A stretch of 64,000 nucleotides of DNA from Pseudomonas fuscovaginae SE-1. GTDB taxonomy: Bacteria; Pseudomonadota; Gammaproteobacteria; Pseudomonadales; Pseudomonadaceae. The position numbers and the translations under genes were made by a program. Within the stretch, counting starts at the first letter, position 1, and every line of letters starts with the position of its first letter. Positions 10,302 through 19,437 of this stretch are shown piece after piece. The notes under the pieces are model-generated. The model did no database searches and was not told the origin of the DNA. It was given only the letters and a program-made list of their open reading frames with translations. The stretch covers positions 21,076 through 85,075 of the forward strand of contig NZ_AQOH01000201.1 in the NCBI RefSeq assembly GCF_000364705.1. The letters run 5' to 3'.

Positions 10302-10946
10302 ATGGACGCCGCAAAACCCGCGCTGATCCGCGAAACCTTCCCCGTCGGCCCGTTGCAGTGCAACTGCACGATCATCGGTGACCCGATCACGAAAAAGGCC
10401 CTTGTCGTCGACCCGGGCGGCAACCATGAGTTGATCCTGGCACGACTCGACGCGCTGGGCCTGAAGGTGGTCAGCATCATCCATACCCATGCGCACCTGG
10501 ATCACTTCCTGGCTTCCGGCCAGTTGAAGGAGAAGACCGGCGCCACCCTGCACCTGCACAAGGACGACCAGTTCCTCTGGGACAACCTGGAGATGCAGTG
10601 CCGGATGTTCGGCGTGCCCTACACGCCGGTGCCGTCGCCGGACAAGTGGCTGGCCGATGACGAGGAGCTGGCCTGTGGCTGCGGGGTGGCCCTGCATACG
10701 CCGGGACATACGCCGGGCTCCATGAGCTTCTGGTTTTCCGAGGCTAGACTGTTGATTGCCGGAGATACGCTGTTTCGCCGTGGTATCGGCCGGACCGACC
10801 TCTGGGGTGGCGACCAGGCCACCATCGTCCGTTCGATCAAGCAGCGGCTGTACACGTTGGACGAGGAGGCGACAGTGGTCACCGGGCATGGTCCCGACAC
10901 CCGGCTGGGCGACGAGATGCGTGACAACCCGTTCGTTCGCGGTTGA
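10302..10946 (+). CDS. Metallo-beta-lactamase-fold hydrolase (glyoxalase II-like)
   Basis: A 214-residue cytoplasmic MBL-fold protein. The metal-binding signature HTHAHLDH is at residues 61-68. Later metal ligands are visible in HTPGHTPG, in AGDTLF, and in the C-terminal GHGP. This is the pattern of the YcbL/glyoxalase II-like hydrolases, which cleave thioesters or related bonds with two metal ions; the substrate is not predictable. ATG 10302 follows AGGAGCAGCC. The longer frame from 10179 would run through the upstream terminator hairpin and is unlikely. It appears monocistronic. Confidence 0.88.
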   Translation: MDAAKPALIRETFPVGPLQCNCTIIGDPITKKALVVDPGGNHELILARLDALGLKVVSIIHTHAHLDHFLASGQLKEKTGATLHLHKDDQFLWDNLEMQCRMFGVPYTPVPSPDKWLADDEELACGCGVALHTPGHTPGSMSFWFSEARLLIAGDTLFRRGIGRTDLWGGDQATIVRSIKQRLYTLDEEATVVTGHGPDTRLGDEMRDNPFVRG

Positions 10947-11043
10947 TAGCTTTCATGGAATTTTTGCCGTCCGTCGTGTTCAAACGCCAGCACAGGTCTA
11001 TCGCCAACGGCCTCTGCACCTTCAATGAGTAGGAGCTAGATCC

Positions 11044-11847
11044 ATGTTCACCTCGCGTCGTTTGATTATCGTCGCTACCACCGTTGCCCTGCTGTCCGGC
11101 TGTGCAACGCAAAACCCGTATGACAACCAGGGACAGGTGGAGCAGGGTGGCTCCTCGGGCATGAGCAGAACCGTCAAGTATGGTGGCCTGGGCGCGTTGG
11201 CCGGTGCCGTCGCCGGTGCCGCCATCGACCACAATAACCGTGGCAAGGGCGCGCTGATCGGTGCCCTGGTCGCCGGTGCGGGCGCTGCCGGTTATGGCTA
11301 CTACGCCGACCAGCAGGAAAAGAAACTGCGGCAAAGCATGGCCAATACCGGCGTCCAGGTACAGCGTCAAGGTGATCAAATCAAGCTGATCATGCCGGGC
11401 AACATCACCTTCGCCACCAACTCCGACGCCATTGCCAGCAGCTTCTACCAGCCGCTGAACAACCTGGCCAACTCGCTCAAGGAGTTCAACCAGAACCAGA
11501 TCGAGATCGTCGGTTACACCGACAGCACCGGCAGCCGCCAGTTGAACATGGACCTGTCCCAGCGCCGGGCGCAGAGCGTGGCCAACTACCTGACCTCGCA
11601 GGGCGTCAACGGTGCCAACCTGTCGGCCCGTGGTGCCGGCCCGGACAACCCGATCGCCAGCAACGCCGATGTCAATGGCCGGGCGCAGAACCGCCGGGTG
11701 GAAGTCAACCTGCGTGCCATTCCTGGCCAGCAGTATGGCCAGCCGCAGCAGCAGGGCCAGTATCCGCAACAGCAGCAGGGTTACCAGCAGCAGTATCAGC
11801 AGCCGCAGGGGCCGGTGTACGGTCAGCCCGTCCAGCAGTACCCTTGA
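11044..11847 (+). CDS. OmpA-family outer-membrane lipoprotein with glycine zipper
   Basis: A 267-residue lipoprotein. The signal peptide ends in a lipobox (LLSGC), so Cys19 is the likely lipidated residue. A glycine/alanine-rich zipper follows at about 55-90 (GGLGALAGAVAGAA). The OmpA C-terminal peptidoglycan-binding domain is at about 115-225, with the FATNSD start and the GYTDSTGS and NRRVEVNL motifs. The last 40 residues are a Gln/Pro/Tyr-rich low-complexity tail. Relatives such as YiaD anchor the outer membrane to peptidoglycan. ATG 11044 is preceded by GTAGGAGCTAG. A shared terminator separates it from the convergent zapG. Confidence 0.88.
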   Translation: MFTSRRLIIVATTVALLSGCATQNPYDNQGQVEQGGSSGMSRTVKYGGLGALAGAVAGAAIDHNNRGKGALIGALVAGAGAAGYGYYADQQEKKLRQSMANTGVQVQRQGDQIKLIMPGNITFATNSDAIASSFYQPLNNLANSLKEFNQNQIEIVGYTDSTGSRQLNMDLSQRRAQSVANYLTSQGVNGANLSARGAGPDNPIASNADVNGRAQNRRVEVNLRAIPGQQYGQPQQQGQYPQQQQGYQQQYQQPQGPVYGQPVQQYP

Positions 11848-11869
11848 AGGCCTGACTGACTCCGGATGT

Positions 11870-11907
11870 AAAAAAGCCCGCCCGATCACAGATCGGGCGG
11901 GCTTTTT
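11870..11907. terminator. Bidirectional terminator between ompA-like gene and zapG
   Basis: AAAAAGCCCGCCCGATC and GATCGGGCGGGCTTTTT form a 17-base perfect inverted repeat with a 3-base loop. It has a T-run on both strands between two convergent genes. Confidence 0.95.
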
Positions 11908-11925
11908 CGTAGCGCTGAAGTCGAG

Positions 11926-12363
11926 TTACTTCTTCAGGCCGTAATGCTCGTCGAGCATGCCGGGCGAGTTGGGTGCCTTGGGCGCGTAGTCACGCGGCGG
12001 CTCCTGGTTTTCCCGTGGCGGGGTCAGGCGTTCCCGTGGCGTCTGGGACGCTTCGGAGTGCAGGGCGGCCAGCAGGCGTTGACGGGTCAGCTCGTCCAGG
12101 GCCAGGCGGTTGGCGCCCTCGGCGAGATGGTCCTGCACTTCCTGGTAGCTCTGGGTGAGTTTCTTGACCAGGGCAGCGGTGCTGTTGAAGTGGGTGACCA
12201 CCTCATTTTGATAGGTGTCGAAACGTTCCTGGATATCGTCCAGCTGACGCTGCGTGCTGCTGGGCGCGGCACTCGGGACCAGACGGGCGACCAGGAAACC
12301 GATGGCGACACCGGCAACCAGGGCGAGAGTCGGCAACAACCAAACTAAGAGCGAGTGTTCCAC
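11926..12363 (-). CDS. zapG: ZapG (YhcB/DUF1043) inner-membrane division-associated protein
   Basis: A 145-residue protein with one N-terminal transmembrane helix (residues about 5-28). Next comes a charged coiled-coil region (QRQLDDIQERFDTYQNEV and on to about residue 100), then a Pro-rich disordered tail. This is the layout of YhcB/ZapG, a DUF1043 protein that links the inner membrane with division and envelope synthesis in enterobacteria. It is convergent with the OmpA-like gene and divergent from the hydrolase and trpS. Its position near trpS and zapE agrees with a cell-envelope role. Confidence 0.87.
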   Translation of the reverse strand: MEHSLLVWLLPTLALVAGVAIGFLVARLVPSAAPSSTQRQLDDIQERFDTYQNEVVTHFNSTAALVKKLTQSYQEVQDHLAEGANRLALDELTRQRLLAALHSEASQTPRERLTPPRENQEPPRDYAPKAPNSPGMLDEHYGLKK

Positions 12364-12511
12364 GAGTCCTTCCTCTATAAACGGCTTTGCTTTACGTTAA
12401 CGGCTCGGACCTGCGCTGTATACCGCGATCTTCTGGTCGCAAGCTGTCAGGCACAGACTTTTAGCTAGACGAGTCGACCCCTAGAGAGGTCACGGAGTTC
12501 ATTCCTTGCTT

Positions 12512-13141
12512 ATGCGTGAAACCGCTTTTTTCATCGACGGCCCGGTCGGTCAACTGGAAGCCCTGTACCTGGACAACCCCGAGCCCCGTGGCCTGGCGCT
12601 GATCTGCCATCCCAACCCGGTGCAGGGCGGGACCATGCTCAACAAGGTCGTCTCGACCCTGCAACGCACCGCCCGCGACGCCGGGCTGATCACCTTGCGT
12701 TTCAACTATCGGGGCGTTGGCGCCAGTGCCGGCAGCCACGACATGGGCAGCGGCGAAGTCGATGACGCCGAGGCCGCCGCGCAGTGGTTGCTGACGAAAC
12801 ATCCCGACCTGCCGCTGACGCTGTTCGGTTTCTCCTTCGGCGGTTTCGTCGCGGCCAGCCTCGGCGGTCGCCTGGAAGCCCGTGGTCAGTCACTCAAGCA
12901 CCTGTTCATGGTGGCGGCGGCGGTGATGCGCCTACGCGCTGACGATCGCCTGCCCGAAGGCTGCCCGCTGACACTGATCCAGCCGGAAGCCGACGAGGTG
13001 ATCGACCCACAGGTGGTCTACGACTGGTCCGCCGCCCTCGACCGTCCCCATGAGCTGCTGAAAGTGGCAGAATGCGGACACTTTTTTCATGGCAAGCTGA
13101 CCGATCTGAAGGATCTGCTCCTGCCGCGCCTCTCGAATTGA
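12512..13141 (+). CDS. Alpha/beta-fold hydrolase
   Basis: A protein of about 209 residues of the alpha/beta hydrolase group. It has an early CHPNP oxyanion-type motif, a NYRGVGAS stretch, the nucleophile elbow GFSFGG (Ser), and a late His in [10 protein letters not shown], so the Ser-Asp-His triad looks complete. Members are esterase- or dienelactone-hydrolase-like; the substrate is unknown. ATG 12512 (MRETAFF) is the usual start. An in-frame TTG six bases upstream is better spaced from the CGGAG at 12493-12497 and cannot be excluded. It is followed after 25 bases by trpS and is probably cotranscribed with it. Confidence 0.85.
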   Translation: MRETAFFIDGPVGQLEALYLDNPEPRGLALICHPNPVQGGTMLNKVVSTLQRTARDAGLITLRFNYRGVGASAGSHDMGSGEVDDAEAAAQWLLTKHPDLPLTLFGFSFGGFVAASLGGRLEARGQSLKHLFMVAAAVMRLRADDRLPEGCPLTLIQPEADEVIDPQVVYDWSAALDRPHELLKVAECGHFFHGKLTDLKDLLLPRLSN

Positions 13142-13166
13142 TAGCAGTCTGACTAAGCGATTACCC

Positions 13167-14561
13167 ATGACGACTCGTACGCGTATCCTCACCGGCATCA
13201 CCACCACGGGCACTCCGCACCTGGGCAACTATGCCGGCGCCATCCGCCCGGCGATCCTGGCCAGCCGTGACAGCAATGCCGATTCCTTCTATTTCCTGGC
13301 CGACTACCACGCGCTGATCAAGTGCGACGACCCGCTGCGCATCCAGCGGTCGCGCCTGGAAATCGCCGCGACCTGGCTGGCCGGTGGGCTGGATGTGGAT
13401 CGCGTGACTTTCTATCGCCAGTCGGACATCCCGGAAATTCCCGAGCTGACCTGGTTGTTGACCTGTGTCGCGGCCAAGGGTCTGCTGAACCGCGCGCATG
13501 CCTACAAGGCCTCGGTGGACAAGAACGTCGAGACCGGTGAAGACCCGGATGCCGGCATCACCATGGGCCTGTACAGCTACCCGGTGCTGATGGCGGCGGA
13601 CATCCTGATGTTCAACGCGCACAAGGTGCCGGTCGGTCGCGATCAGATCCAGCACGTGGAAATGGCCCGTGACATCGGCCAGCGCTTCAACCACCTGTTC
13701 GGCCAGGGCAAGGAATTCTTCGTCATGCCCGAGGCGTTGATCGAGGAAAGCGTGGCGACGCTGCCGGGCCTGGATGGCCGGAAAATGTCCAAGAGCTATG
13801 ACAACACCATTCCGTTGTTCACCAGCGCCAAGGACATGAAAGACGCCATCTCGCGCATCGTCACCGACTCGCGCGCGCCGGGTGAAGCGAAGGACCCGGA
13901 CAACTCGCACCTGTTCACCCTGTACCAGGCGTTCGCCACGACCGAGCAGGCTGACGGTTTCCGTGACGAGCTGCTGGGCGGCCTGGGCTGGGGCGAAGCG
14001 AAGAACCGTCTGTTCCAGTTGCTCGATGCCGAACTGGGCGAGAAGCGCGAGCGTTACCACGAGCTGATTGCCCGGCCGGCGGACCTGGAAGACATCCTCC
14101 AGGCCGGCGCGCAGAAGGCCCGCAAGGTCGCTACGCCGTTCCTCGCGCAACTGCGCGAAGCGGTCGGTCTGCGGTCGTTCGTCAATCAGGTGCAGGTGGC
14201 CGAGACGAGCAAGAAGAAGGCCCCCAAGGCCGCGCGCTTCGTCAGCTTCCGCGAGGACGACAGCTTCCGCTTCCGCCTGCTGGCGGCCGACGGCGAGCAA
14301 CTGCTGCTGTCGCGCAAGTTTGCCGATGGCAAGGCCGCTGGCGCAGTGACCAAGCAGTTGCAGTCCGGACAAGTCTTGGACATTCGCAGCCAGGGAGGGC
14401 CGGTTCAGGCTGGCAATTTTGAGATTCGCAGCGGGCGCCCTCGTTTCAGCGTCTGGTTGGAAGGTGAATGTGTCGCCGACAGCCCCGAGTTCGCCGACGA
14501 AGCGGCCCGTGACGCGGCCATCGAGGCCCTGCGCGTGGCACTCACGCCGGTTCAGGACTGA
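13167..14561 (+). CDS. trpS: Tryptophan--tRNA ligase
   Basis: A 464-residue class I tRNA synthetase that charges tRNA-Trp. The HIGH-like motif lies in GTPHLGNY (about 15-22) and KMSKS is at 206-210 ([10 protein letters not shown]). The catalytic core ends near residue 335. It is followed by about 100 extra residues that compact enzymes such as the E. coli one lack, containing [19 protein letters not shown] and resembling the small DUF1508/YegP-type domain. ATG 13167 is used. A terminator-like hairpin lies downstream before zapE. Confidence 0.96.
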   Translation: MTTRTRILTGITTTGTPHLGNYAGAIRPAILASRDSNADSFYFLADYHALIKCDDPLRIQRSRLEIAATWLAGGLDVDRVTFYRQSDIPEIPELTWLLTCVAAKGLLNRAHAYKASVDKNVETGEDPDAGITMGLYSYPVLMAADILMFNAHKVPVGRDQIQHVEMARDIGQRFNHLFGQGKEFFVMPEALIEESVATLPGLDGRKMSKSYDNTIPLFTSAKDMKDAISRIVTDSRAPGEAKDPDNSHLFTLYQAFATTEQADGFRDELLGGLGWGEAKNRLFQLLDAELGEKRERYHELIARPADLEDILQAGAQKARKVATPFLAQLREAVGLRSFVNQVQVAETSKKKAPKAARFVSFREDDSFRFRLLAADGEQLLLSRKFADGKAAGAVTKQLQSGQVLDIRSQGGPVQAGNFEIRSGRPRFSVWLEGECVADSPEFADEAARDAAIEALRVALTPVQD

Positions 14562-14601
14562 TCCAGCGCCCGGCCCGACCAAGGGCCGATTGCCATTCCC
14601 C

Positions 14602-14632
14602 CGGGCCATCGCTAAAGTGACGGCCCGTTTTT
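14602..14632 (+). terminator. Probable terminator after trpS
   Basis: CGGGCC and GGCCCG form a 6-bp GC stem with a 14-base loop, followed by five T. It sits 20 bases before the zapE start, so some read-through is possible. Confidence 0.6.
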
Positions 14633-14652
14633 GTTACCTCGCTAACGAAATT

Positions 14653-15747
14653 ATGACGCCCCTAGAACGATATCAAGCTGATCTGAAACGTCCCGAGTTC
14701 TTTCATGACGCGGCCCAGGAAACGGCTGTGCGCCACTTGCAGCGCCTGTACGACGATCTGGTCGCGGCCTCGCAGAACAAACCGGGCCTGCTCGGCAAGC
14801 TGTTCGGCAAGAAGGACCAGGCACCGGTCAAGGGCCTGTACTTCTGGGGTGGCGTGGGTCGCGGCAAGACCTACCTGGTGGACACCTTCTTCGAAGCGTT
14901 GCCCTTCAAGGAAAAGACCCGTACGCACTTCCATCGCTTCATGAAGCGCGTGCACGAGGAAATGAAGACCCTGGGCGGCGAGAAAAACCCGCTGACCATC
15001 ATCGCCAAGCGTTTCGCCGCCGAGACCCGGGTGATCTGCTTCGATGAATTCTTCGTTTCCGACATCACCGACGCGATGATCCTCGGCACGCTGATGGAAG
15101 AGCTGTTCAAGAACGGCGTGACTCTGGTCGCCACCTCGAACATCGTCCCGGACGGCCTGTACAAGGACGGCCTGCAGCGTGCGCGCTTCCTGCCGGCGAT
15201 CGCCCTGATCAAGCAGAACACCGAGATCGTCAACGTCGACAGCGGCGTCGACTATCGCCTGCGTCACCTCGAGCAGGCCGAGCTGTATCACTTCCCGCTC
15301 GATGAAGCGGCCCACGAAAGCCTGCGCCAGAGCTTCCGCGCGCTGACGCCGGAGTGCACCCAGGCGGTGGAAAACGATGTGCTGATCATCGAGAACCGCG
15401 AGATCCGTGCCCTGCGCACCTGCGATGACGTGGCCTGGTTCGATTTCCGCGAACTGTGCGACGGTCCGCGCAGCCAGAACGACTACATCGAGCTGGGCAA
15501 GATCTTCCACGCCGTGCTGCTCAGCGGCGTCGAGCAGATGAGTGTCACCACCGACGACATTGCCCGTCGCTTCATCAACATGGTCGACGAGTTCTACGAT
15601 CGCAACGTCAAGCTGATCATTTCGGCGGAAGTCGAGCTCAAGGATCTCTACACCGGTGGTCGCCTGACCTTCGAATTCCAGCGGACCCTCAGCCGTCTGC
15701 TGGAGATGCAGTCCCACGAATTCCTGTCGCGGGCGCACAAGCCCTAG
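14653..15747 (+). CDS. zapE: Cell division protein ZapE (AFG1-like ATPase)
   Basis: A 364-residue AFG1/ZapE ATPase. It has a Walker A (GGVGRGKTYL) and a Walker B (VICFDEFFVSDI), followed by the sensor-like VATSNIVPDGLY region characteristic of the family. In E. coli ZapE acts at the Z-ring during constriction in an ATP-dependent way. ATG 14653 begins the conserved MTPLERYQADL. The longer frame from 14419 overlaps trpS and the terminator and is rejected. Confidence 0.93.
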   Translation: MTPLERYQADLKRPEFFHDAAQETAVRHLQRLYDDLVAASQNKPGLLGKLFGKKDQAPVKGLYFWGGVGRGKTYLVDTFFEALPFKEKTRTHFHRFMKRVHEEMKTLGGEKNPLTIIAKRFAAETRVICFDEFFVSDITDAMILGTLMEELFKNGVTLVATSNIVPDGLYKDGLQRARFLPAIALIKQNTEIVNVDSGVDYRLRHLEQAELYHFPLDEAAHESLRQSFRALTPECTQAVENDVLIIENREIRALRTCDDVAWFDFRELCDGPRSQNDYIELGKIFHAVLLSGVEQMSVTTDDIARRFINMVDEFYDRNVKLIISAEVELKDLYTGGRLTFEFQRTLSRLLEMQSHEFLSRAHKP

Positions 15748-15797
15748 GACAGCGTCCGGGGCGTCGCTCGACGCCCCTCAGCCTCCCTCCCTGCGGC

Positions 15798-16793
15798 TCA
15801 GGCCGCCTGCTGGAACTGTTGCCGATACTGGTTCGGCGACAATTCGGTGTGCTGGCGGAACAGCCGTGCAAAGAAACTGGCATCGTCGTAGCCGACCTCA
15901 TAGCTGATGGTCTTGATGCTCTTGCGGGTGCCGGACAACAAACCCTTGGCAGTCTCGATGCGCAGGCGCTGCAGGTAGTGCAGCGGCTTGTCGCCGGTGG
16001 CGGTCTGGAAGCGGCGCATGAAGTTGCGGATGCTCATGCCGTGGTCGCGGGCCACGTCCTCGAAGCGGAACTTGTCGGCGAAATGCTCTTCGAGCCACTG
16101 CTGGATCTGCAGGATGATCACGTCCTGGTGCAGCTTCTGGCCGCCGAAACCGATGCGTCCCGGCGCGTAGCTGCGCTGTACTTCATAGAGGATGTCGCGG
16201 GCCACCGCCTGGGCGATGTTGGCCCCGCAGAAACGCTCGATCAGGTAGATGTAGAGGTCGCAGGCCGAGGTGGTGCCGCCGGCGCAGTACAGGTTGTCGG
16301 CATCGGTCAGGTGCTTGTCCTGGTTCAACTGGACGTTGGGGAAGCGTTCGCTGAAGGTGTTGAAGAAACGCCAGTAGGTGGTGGCTTCCTTGCCGTCGAG
16401 CAGGCCGGCCTCTGCCAGCCAGAAGACCCCGGTCGCCTCGCCGCAGAGCACGGCGCCGCGGGCATGCTGTTCGCGCAGCCAGGGCAGGACCTGTGGGTAG
16501 CGTTGGCAGAGGTTGTCGAAGTCGTCCCAGAACGCCGGCAGGATGATCACGTCGGTATCGGCCAGGCCGCCGTCCACCGGCATGGTCACGTCGCTGAAGC
16601 TGCCTACGGGCTTACCGTCGGGGCTGACCAGGCGTGTTTCGAAGGCGGGCGTGAGCCCCTGGCCAAGCTGCTTGCCGTAGCGCAGGCTGGCGAGATGGAA
16701 GAAGTCCTTGGCTTGCATGAGGGTTGAGGCGAAGACCCGGTCGGTAGCCAGGATGCTGACGCGCCGCAAGGGCGTCGGGGAGGTGTTAGCCAT
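15798..16793 (-). CDS. GlxA family AraC-type transcriptional regulator
   Basis: A 331-residue regulator. The N-terminal half is a DJ-1/PfpI-like amidase-fold domain (DVIILPAFWDDF, then RGAVLCGEATGVFWLAEAGL), which senses ligands in this family. The C-terminus is an AraC helix-turn-helix pair (VARDHGMSIRNFMRRF, then YEVGYDDASFFARLFRQH). The start was placed at ATG 16793 (MANTSPTPLRR); the upstream 38 in-frame residues are not protein-like. It is divergent from the acyl-CoA dehydrogenase with a 146-bp shared promoter region, so it probably regulates that gene. I recall the same pairing near trpS in P. aeruginosa. Confidence 0.9.
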   Translation of the reverse strand: MANTSPTPLRRVSILATDRVFASTLMQAKDFFHLASLRYGKQLGQGLTPAFETRLVSPDGKPVGSFSDVTMPVDGGLADTDVIILPAFWDDFDNLCQRYPQVLPWLREQHARGAVLCGEATGVFWLAEAGLLDGKEATTYWRFFNTFSERFPNVQLNQDKHLTDADNLYCAGGTTSACDLYIYLIERFCGANIAQAVARDILYEVQRSYAPGRIGFGGQKLHQDVIILQIQQWLEEHFADKFRFEDVARDHGMSIRNFMRRFQTATGDKPLHYLQRLRIETAKGLLSGTRKSIKTISYEVGYDDASFFARLFRQHTELSPNQYRQQFQQAA

Positions 16794-16939
16794 GATTCGA
16801 TTATTCTTATAAGGGATAGTGGTCAACAAACGGCTGGATCGTCTTATTTTTTGTCGGATGTGTCCAGTGGTTAGAGGTAGAACCCTGGCATAGGCTCGTT
16901 GGGCCAATCCCGGCTTCAGTGTGTCTGCAAGGTGCCCGC

Positions 16940-18076
16940 ATGATCCCCAGAACCCTATTCAGTTCCGAACATGAGCTGTTCCGCAGCAGCGTACGCAAGT
17001 TCCTCGAGCAGGAGGCGTTGCCCTTCCATGCACAGTGGGAAAAGCGGGGTTATGTCGATCGCCAGTTGTGGAACAAGGCGGGGGAGGCGGGGATGCTCTG
17101 CTCCCATCTGCCGGAAGCGTATGGTGGCATGGCGGCGGATTTTCTCTACAGCGCGGTGGTGATCGAGGAGATCAGTCGGCTGGGCCTGAGCGGGATCGGC
17201 TTCTCGTTGCATTCGGACATCGTCGCGCCGTACATCCTGCATTACGGCAGCGAAGCGCTGAAGCTCAAGTACCTGCCGCGGCTGGTCAGTGGCGAGATGG
17301 TCACGGCCATCGCGATGACCGAGCCGGGGGCCGGTTCCGACCTGCAGGGGGTCAAGACCACGGCGGTGCTCGATGGCGACGAGTATGTCCTCAATGGTTC
17401 GAAGACCTTCATCACCAACGGTTTTCTCGCCGACCTGGTGATCGTGGTCGCCAAGACCGATCCGAAGGCCGGGGCCAAGGGCACCAGCCTGTTCCTGGTC
17501 GAGGCCGACACGCCGGGCTTTGCCAAGGGCAAGCGGCTGGAGAAGGTCGGGATGAAGGCTCAGGACACCTCCGAGCTGTTCTTCCAGGACGTCCGGGTGC
17601 CCAAGGAGAACCTGCTGGGGCAGGCGGGCATGGGCTTCGCCTACCTGATGCAGGAGCTGCCCCAGGAGCGCCTGACCGTGGCGGTCGGGGCGCTGGCCTC
17701 GGCCGAAGCGGCATTGCAGTGGACGCTGGACTACACCCGTGAGCGCAAGGCCTTCGGCAAGGCGATCGCCGACTTCCAGAACACCCGTTTCAAGCTGGCG
17801 GAGATGGCCACCGAGATCCAGATCGGCCGGGTGTTCGTCGACCGCTGCCTGGAGTTGCACCTGGACGGCAAGCTCGATGTGCCGACCGCGGCGATGGCCA
17901 AGTACTCGGGCACGGACCTGCAATGCAAGGTGCTCGACGAGTGCGTCCAGTTGCATGGCGGCTACGGTTTCATGTGGGAGTACCCGGTGGCCCGGGCCTG
18001 GGCGGATGCGCGGGTGCAGCGGATCTATGCGGGGACCAACGAGATCATGAAGGAGATCATTGCACGGTCGCTGTGA
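16940..18076 (+). CDS. Acyl-CoA dehydrogenase
   Basis: A 378-residue FAD flavoenzyme that introduces the alpha,beta double bond into acyl-CoA and passes electrons to ETF. Family signatures are present: MTEPGAGSDLQGVKT (FAD/acyl binding), DVRVPKENLLG, RKAFGK, LHGGYGFMWEYPVAR, and the C-terminal YAGTNEIMKEII, whose Glu is the usual catalytic base position. ATG 16940 gives the usual N-terminus; the preceding GTG-initiated seven residues are not needed. It is divergent from the GlxA-type regulator. The chain-length preference is unknown. Confidence 0.92.
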   Translation: MIPRTLFSSEHELFRSSVRKFLEQEALPFHAQWEKRGYVDRQLWNKAGEAGMLCSHLPEAYGGMAADFLYSAVVIEEISRLGLSGIGFSLHSDIVAPYILHYGSEALKLKYLPRLVSGEMVTAIAMTEPGAGSDLQGVKTTAVLDGDEYVLNGSKTFITNGFLADLVIVVAKTDPKAGAKGTSLFLVEADTPGFAKGKRLEKVGMKAQDTSELFFQDVRVPKENLLGQAGMGFAYLMQELPQERLTVAVGALASAEAALQWTLDYTRERKAFGKAIADFQNTRFKLAEMATEIQIGRVFVDRCLELHLDGKLDVPTAAMAKYSGTDLQCKVLDECVQLHGGYGFMWEYPVARAWADARVQRIYAGTNEIMKEIIARSL

Positions 18077-18090
18077 GGGGCGACCGTTTG

Positions 18091-18177
18091 ATCGTTCCCA
18101 AAACGCAGCCCGTGACGCTCTGCGTCACAAGAACGGACACCGAGCGTCCTGGGAGGCATTCCCACGCGGAGCGTCAC
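18091..18177. repeat. Intergenic palindromic repeat of the CGTTCCCACGC type
   Basis: It contains GATCGTTCCCA, the palindrome CGTGACGCTCTGCGTCAC, and then GGAGGCATTCCCACGCGGAGCGTCAC. The pattern matches the short palindromic repeats scattered in intergenic regions of P. fluorescens-group genomes. The copy looks divergent. Confidence 0.6.
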
Positions 18178-18220
18178 TAGTGTCCGGTAAAAACCGAAAA
18201 GGGGCACGCCGCAGCCTTTA

Positions 18221-18370
18221 TGGCGAGCGGGCTTGTCGGGACGCCGCACCGCCGCGCTCGGCTGCAAAGCAGCCGCAACCCCGGATTCCCCATTCTTCCT
18301 GATACACCGCGTTGGCCGGTTGTGGGGGGGGGCGCTCCGCGCCCCAGCGCAGGCAAGCCTGCTCGCCACA
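18221..18370. repeat. REPIN-like pair of inverted REP sequences
   Basis: GGCGAGCGGGCTTG (left) and CAAGCCTGCTCGCC (right) are inverted copies with one mismatch, about 110 bases apart. This is the geometry of REP doublets (REPINs) in Pseudomonas. Confidence 0.65.
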
Positions 18371-18396
18371 AGGCTGGGGCTGGCCTGGGTTGCGGC

Positions 18397-19437
18397 TTAT
18401 GGTGCCGGGTTCGGATGATCCTTGTGGATCGCCTCGATCCCTGCCAGCACTTCCTCCGACAGTTCCAGGCTGGCGCTGGCAATGTTGCTGTCCAGTTGTT
18501 CCAGGGTCGTGGCACCGATGATGTTGCTGGTCACGAAGGGTTGCCGGGTGACGAACGCCAGGGCCATCTGTGCCGGATCCAGGCCGTGTTCGCGGGCCAG
18601 GGCGACGTAGCGGCTGCAGGCCGCTTCCGACTGCGGGTTGAAGTAGCGGCTGAAGCGGCTGTAGAGGCTCAGGCGGGCCTTCGCCGGGCGGGCGCCACCT
18701 TCATACTTGCCCGAAAGGAAGCCGAACGCCATCGGCGAATAGGCCAGCAGGCCGCATTGCTCGCGCAGGGCGACTTCCGCCAGGCCGACCTCGAAACTGC
18801 GGTTGAGCAGGTTGTAGGGGTTCTGGATCGACACCGCCCGCGGCCAGCCGCGCCGCTCGGCTTCGAGCAGGAATTTCATGGTGCCCCACGGTGTTTCGTT
18901 GGACAGGCCGATGTGGCGGATCTTGCCGGCCTTGACCTGTTCGTCCAGCGCTTCGAGGATTTCCTCGATGGGCGTGAAATCCTCGTCGGTCTTGTGCTTG
19001 TAGCCCAGTTGCCCGAAGAAATTGGTGCTGCGCTCCGGCCAGTGCAGTTGGTACAGGTCGATCCAGTCGGTCCGCAGGCGCTTGAGGCTGGCGTCGAGGG
19101 CTTCGACGATATGCCGGCGGTTGTGCTTGAGGTTGCCGTCGCGAATGTAGCTGATGCCGTTGCCGGGGCCGGCGATCTTGCTCGCCAGGACCCACTGGTC
19201 GCGATCACCACGCTGCCGGAACCAGTTGCCGATGATGCGTTCGGTGCTGGCGTAGGTTTCGGCCTTGGGCGGCACCGGGTACATCTCGGCGGTATCCATG
19301 AAATTGATGCCGGCCGCCTTCGCGCGTTCGATCTGGGCAAAGGCCTCTGCCTCGGTGTTCTGCTCGCCCCAGGTCATGGTCCCCAGGCAAATTGCGCTCA
19401 CGTTCAGGTCGGTCCGGCCTAGCTGACGGTATTCCAT
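18397..19437 (-). CDS. Aldo/keto reductase (Tas-like)
   Basis: A 346-residue NADP(H)-dependent aldo/keto reductase. The catalytic tetrad is visible as Asp and Tyr in DTAEMYPV, Lys in ASKIAG and His in QLHWPERS. NADP-binding elements occur near the C-terminus (GATTLEQLDSNI). Length and motifs (SAICLGTMTWGEQNTEAEA) fit the Tas/YajO-like subgroup. ATG 19437 (MEYRQLGRTDLNV) has GGGAGCAG just upstream on the coding strand; the longer frame adds 18 unrelated residues. The substrate is unknown. It is convergent with the acyl-CoA dehydrogenase and divergent from rplM. Confidence 0.9.
   Translation of the reverse strand: MEYRQLGRTDLNVSAICLGTMTWGEQNTEAEAFAQIERAKAAGINFMDTAEMYPVPPKAETYASTERIIGNWFRQRGDRDQWVLASKIAGPGNGISYIRDGNLKHNRRHIVEALDASLKRLRTDWIDLYQLHWPERSTNFFGQLGYKHKTDEDFTPIEEILEALDEQVKAGKIRHIGLSNETPWGTMKFLLEAERRGWPRAVSIQNPYNLLNRSFEVGLAEVALREQCGLLAYSPMAFGFLSGKYEGGARPAKARLSLYSRFSRYFNPQSEAACSRYVALAREHGLDPAQMALAFVTRQPFVTSNIIGATTLEQLDSNIASASLELSEEVLAGIEAIHKDHPNPAP

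Larger units (their letters stand above)
18077..18396. other. Intergenic repeat-rich stretch between two convergent genes
   Basis: This 320-base gap has no credible gene. It holds two repeat types, listed separately: a compact CGTTCCCA / GTGACGCTCTGCGTCAC palindromic element and a REPIN-like pair of inverted REP sequences. Either could serve as the transcription stop for the convergent acyl-CoA dehydrogenase and aldo/keto reductase genes. Confidence 0.7.

Noticed and set aside
6211..10314. 1367-residue open frame on the minus strand
   Set aside because: It is the antisense of the hybrid kinase, rich in His, Gln and Arg as expected from high-GC third positions; no domain is seen.
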